64,000 nt of DNA from Dicaeum eximium (Eukaryota; Chordata; Aves; Passeriformes; Dicaeidae). Shown here piece by piece: positions 61,701 to 64,000 of this stretch (position 1 is its first letter; each line of letters starts with the position of its first letter). The stretch spans positions 641,538 to 705,537 of the forward strand of contig VWZP01002402.1 in the NCBI GenBank assembly GCA_013396995.1, written 5' to 3'. The notes beneath the pieces are model-generated. The model made no database searches. It had not been told where the DNA came from and saw nothing but the letters and a program-made list of their open reading frames with translations. The translations under genes and the position numbers were made by a program.

Positions 61701-64000
61701 CAATGTGCAGGCAGCACCCTGCCTATGTGTAATATCAAATACTGAAATGTTGAAAGGGAAAAAAATCCTCTGTGACTCTTACCAGCCAAGAAAAAAAGAG
61801 CTGAGGAAAAGTAACGGGAGATTTATGAAAGTTCACCACACACTTTGATGGATGTGTGGGCAGGTAATTTTGCACATGCTTTGGAATATGTTGTCTGAGA
61901 ACAGAGAAATTTATGCATCCCAGAATTGCTTTGGAGTGATCAGTGCTGGGGAGTTGTTCGGACTTGACTGGGCACTTGGAAATGTTAACATTCATCTGGA
62001 ACCGCTGCACCCTCCTTTTCCAGATTCACACTATTTTAAATAATATCCCAGTACAGCTCTAGACATTGTGCATAATTAATTTTTTTAAGCATATTAATAG
62101 CAAACAGGGAAACCTCTCATTGGGTATAGTTAATTTTTTTAAAAAATTAGAGTCATTTTAGATTATTGTGCTTTGTATCAGAAAGACTGGAATTGAATTT
62201 TTTCAAGATGGGCTTCCCCTGCTATTTATAAAATTTAATAGTGGCATCTTTAGAAATGTAAATATTTAGGGTTTGCATGTGGGTGTGCATGTCCATGCAT
62301 TTCAGAGTAAAAGAGTTCTGCCTAAATTTAACCTTTTTATAGTCAGAATCTGCATTTATCTATCTACCTGCTGCGGCATGAACAGTTTGTTCTGTAATGC
62401 ATGAATAAGGCTTGTGAACAATAAAGCCAGGAGTTGATACTTTAGAGGATGGTATAAAGTACAGTAAGAAAAACAAATATTCAATTTTTTCAGTCTCCCA
62501 TTAATACTAGTACTGTCGATCTGGACTATAATGTCTTTCAGGATTAAATAAAAGTGTCAGTTCAGCTGAATGACTGAGTGAATAATGTATTAATGTGCAT
62601 TTGATGTGCACATTTGCGAAGATGTATCTGCCAAGCCCAGAAAAAAAATAGCTTCTACAGAGAGTCCTTCTTTCAGAAATGATACCTCTTGAGGCATTAG
62701 AAACAAACAGGGCTTTTCCCTCAAGCTCTTACAGTCCCTCTTCACCATCCAAAGTAATCAGATAAACATTATTGACACGTCAGTGAATTCATCATTAAAT
62801 AAGGATGAATTATCACTTCTATCACTATAATAACAAGGTGTTTCAGAAAACTTAAATGAAAGAAGGCTGCAGGTTAAGGGGAAGACTTTTGTTCAGTCAT
62901 GTAAGAGATGTACACAATGTGGAAGAAAGCAACTGTAAAGACCGCGAGCCTTTTGAAAAAGTTGTAACTCCTGATCAACAGAAAAGAAGCATATTTTGCA
63001 TTTTTGTCTTATTTATCTGTCATGACTCTTTGCTCAGTGCTAGTGTCTTGAAACTGCTTCTGCAGCAGGAGTCACAGCCAGTTCTACTGCAAGTTCTCTG
63101 CCACCAGCACACACTCAAATACTCACCAGCTGTTTTGCTCTGAAAAGAAAAAAAAAGACAACCTGGTGCTGTTACCAAATGCCAAGACCCTAGTTGAGAT
63201 GCAGACAATGTCTCCAGGCTCCCATTATGTTGCCTCAGCCCTGAGCTCTGAAGAGTATCGATAAGGGGCACAAAATAAAACAGGGAAATCAAGAGACGCT
63301 GAGTAATAGACCTTTGAATCTTTGTTATTGTTAGATTTACAAATAACACAGACTGGTTTGGGTAGGGAAGGGAAAGCAGTTTGCAGTTCAGCTTTGGCCT
63401 TGATACAACATCATTTCTCATACGTGGAAAAAAGCATATTTGAACACCGAGAGTCATCGTGGTACAATGCAAGTGAATAAATCATGGGTTCTGTATTAAA
63501 GGGTCAGCCCCTCCATACCCCTGTAAAGGGGGTAGCAGGGCTGCTGTTAACATAAAGCTTATCCACCTGAATGCATAGGGCATTATATGGGCATTGAGAG
63601 AGAGAAGAGTTTTGTGTCATGAGTATTTTCCACCTTGCAAGATCATCTTTCCTCTGCACCGGGCGTTTTTTCGTCTCACTTTATATTTTGCCTGTGGCCA
63701 GTAAAACCTTATGGTTTTCAACTGAAATGAAGATTTAGATTGAGATTCTGGATTTTGGATGAAAAGAAACTCTAGATGCTGAAGGGCTTTCTTTTGTGTG
63801 AATGTCAGCTTGTGTGTGCAATCGTTCAGCCTCCTAGAAAGAATTTATAGTTATTTACTCTTAAAAATGGCACCAAACCCAAAGCACTTTAGGCATAACA
63901 TAATATGCTTTACTAAAAACCAAAAATACTTCACCTTAAATGCTCATAATTGAAGTCCCTTCCTGGAAGAGGTGCCTGGCATTCATGCAGCCACAAGGCT

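Larger units (their letters stand above)
49898..64000. other. Intergenic with MIR-like fossils and simple repeats
   Basis: No gene could be supported in the last 14 kb. Contains a (GGAA)n run and two MIR-like fossils listed separately, an unusually long minus-strand frame (50666-51409) treated as a finding, and short homopolymer runs. No exon of SMYD2, the next gene beyond PROX1 in mammals, is recognisable. Confidence 0.5.

Noticed and set aside
8104..64000. Exons of SMYD2 or PTPN14
   Set aside because: These are the expected next genes by mammalian synteny, but no SET, MYND, FERM or phosphatase motif was seen in any frame.
1..64000. tRNA genes, CRISPR arrays and bacterial-type operons
   Set aside because: No tRNA B-box with a fitting cloverleaf, no regularly spaced repeats and no operon-like gene arrangement; the sequence is vertebrate nuclear DNA.

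Overview
The window looks like a stretch of an amniote, most likely avian, nuclear chromosome. It has one recognisable protein-coding exon, intron-style splice signals, CpG islands, microsatellites, a CR1-type LINE fossil and very few interspersed repeats. The single clear gene is PROX1 on the + strand. The window opens in its last intron (1-2348), then has the last coding exon (2349-2534, the C-terminal 61 residues of the Prospero domain) and a long 3' untranslated region ending at a canonical poly(A) signal at 8081-8086. The bird assignment is an inference from CR1 plus low repeat content; another sauropsid is possible.

The PROX1 3'UTR (about 5.6 kb) is the most information-rich part. It contains a near-perfect AU-rich hairpin shortly after the stop codon, two 8-mer seed matches for miR-181, one 8-mer match for miR-31 (both microRNAs are known PROX1 regulators), three Pumilio-type elements, several internal AATAAA hexamers, and ATT, CA and TA microsatellites.

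From about 8.1 kb to 64 kb I find no convincing protein-coding gene. This fits the known gene desert downstream of PROX1 (the next gene in mammals is SMYD2; none of its exons is recognisable here). Within the desert there are: four CpG-rich patches (about 11.85-12.66, 21.23-21.37, 29.8-30.2 and 38.15-38.86 kb), of which the third contains a 78-bp assembly gap; an old CR1 3' fragment (about 19.06-20.14 kb) split by a 483-bp solo LTR with matching termini and a short target-site duplication; several diverged MIR-type SINE fossils; simple-sequence tracts; a 42-bp minisatellite dimer; and an isolated stretch at 49819-49897 with a complete set of splice signals but no recognisable product.

I did not find a novel multi-gene system. 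The items most worth a second look are the isolated exon-like unit at 49.8 kb, the CpG islands with no assigned gene, the 3'UTR regulatory sites of PROX1, and the LTR-in-CR1 nest. The long stretches between them appear to be ordinary non-coding DNA, probably including PROX1 enhancers that cannot be identified without cross-species alignment.
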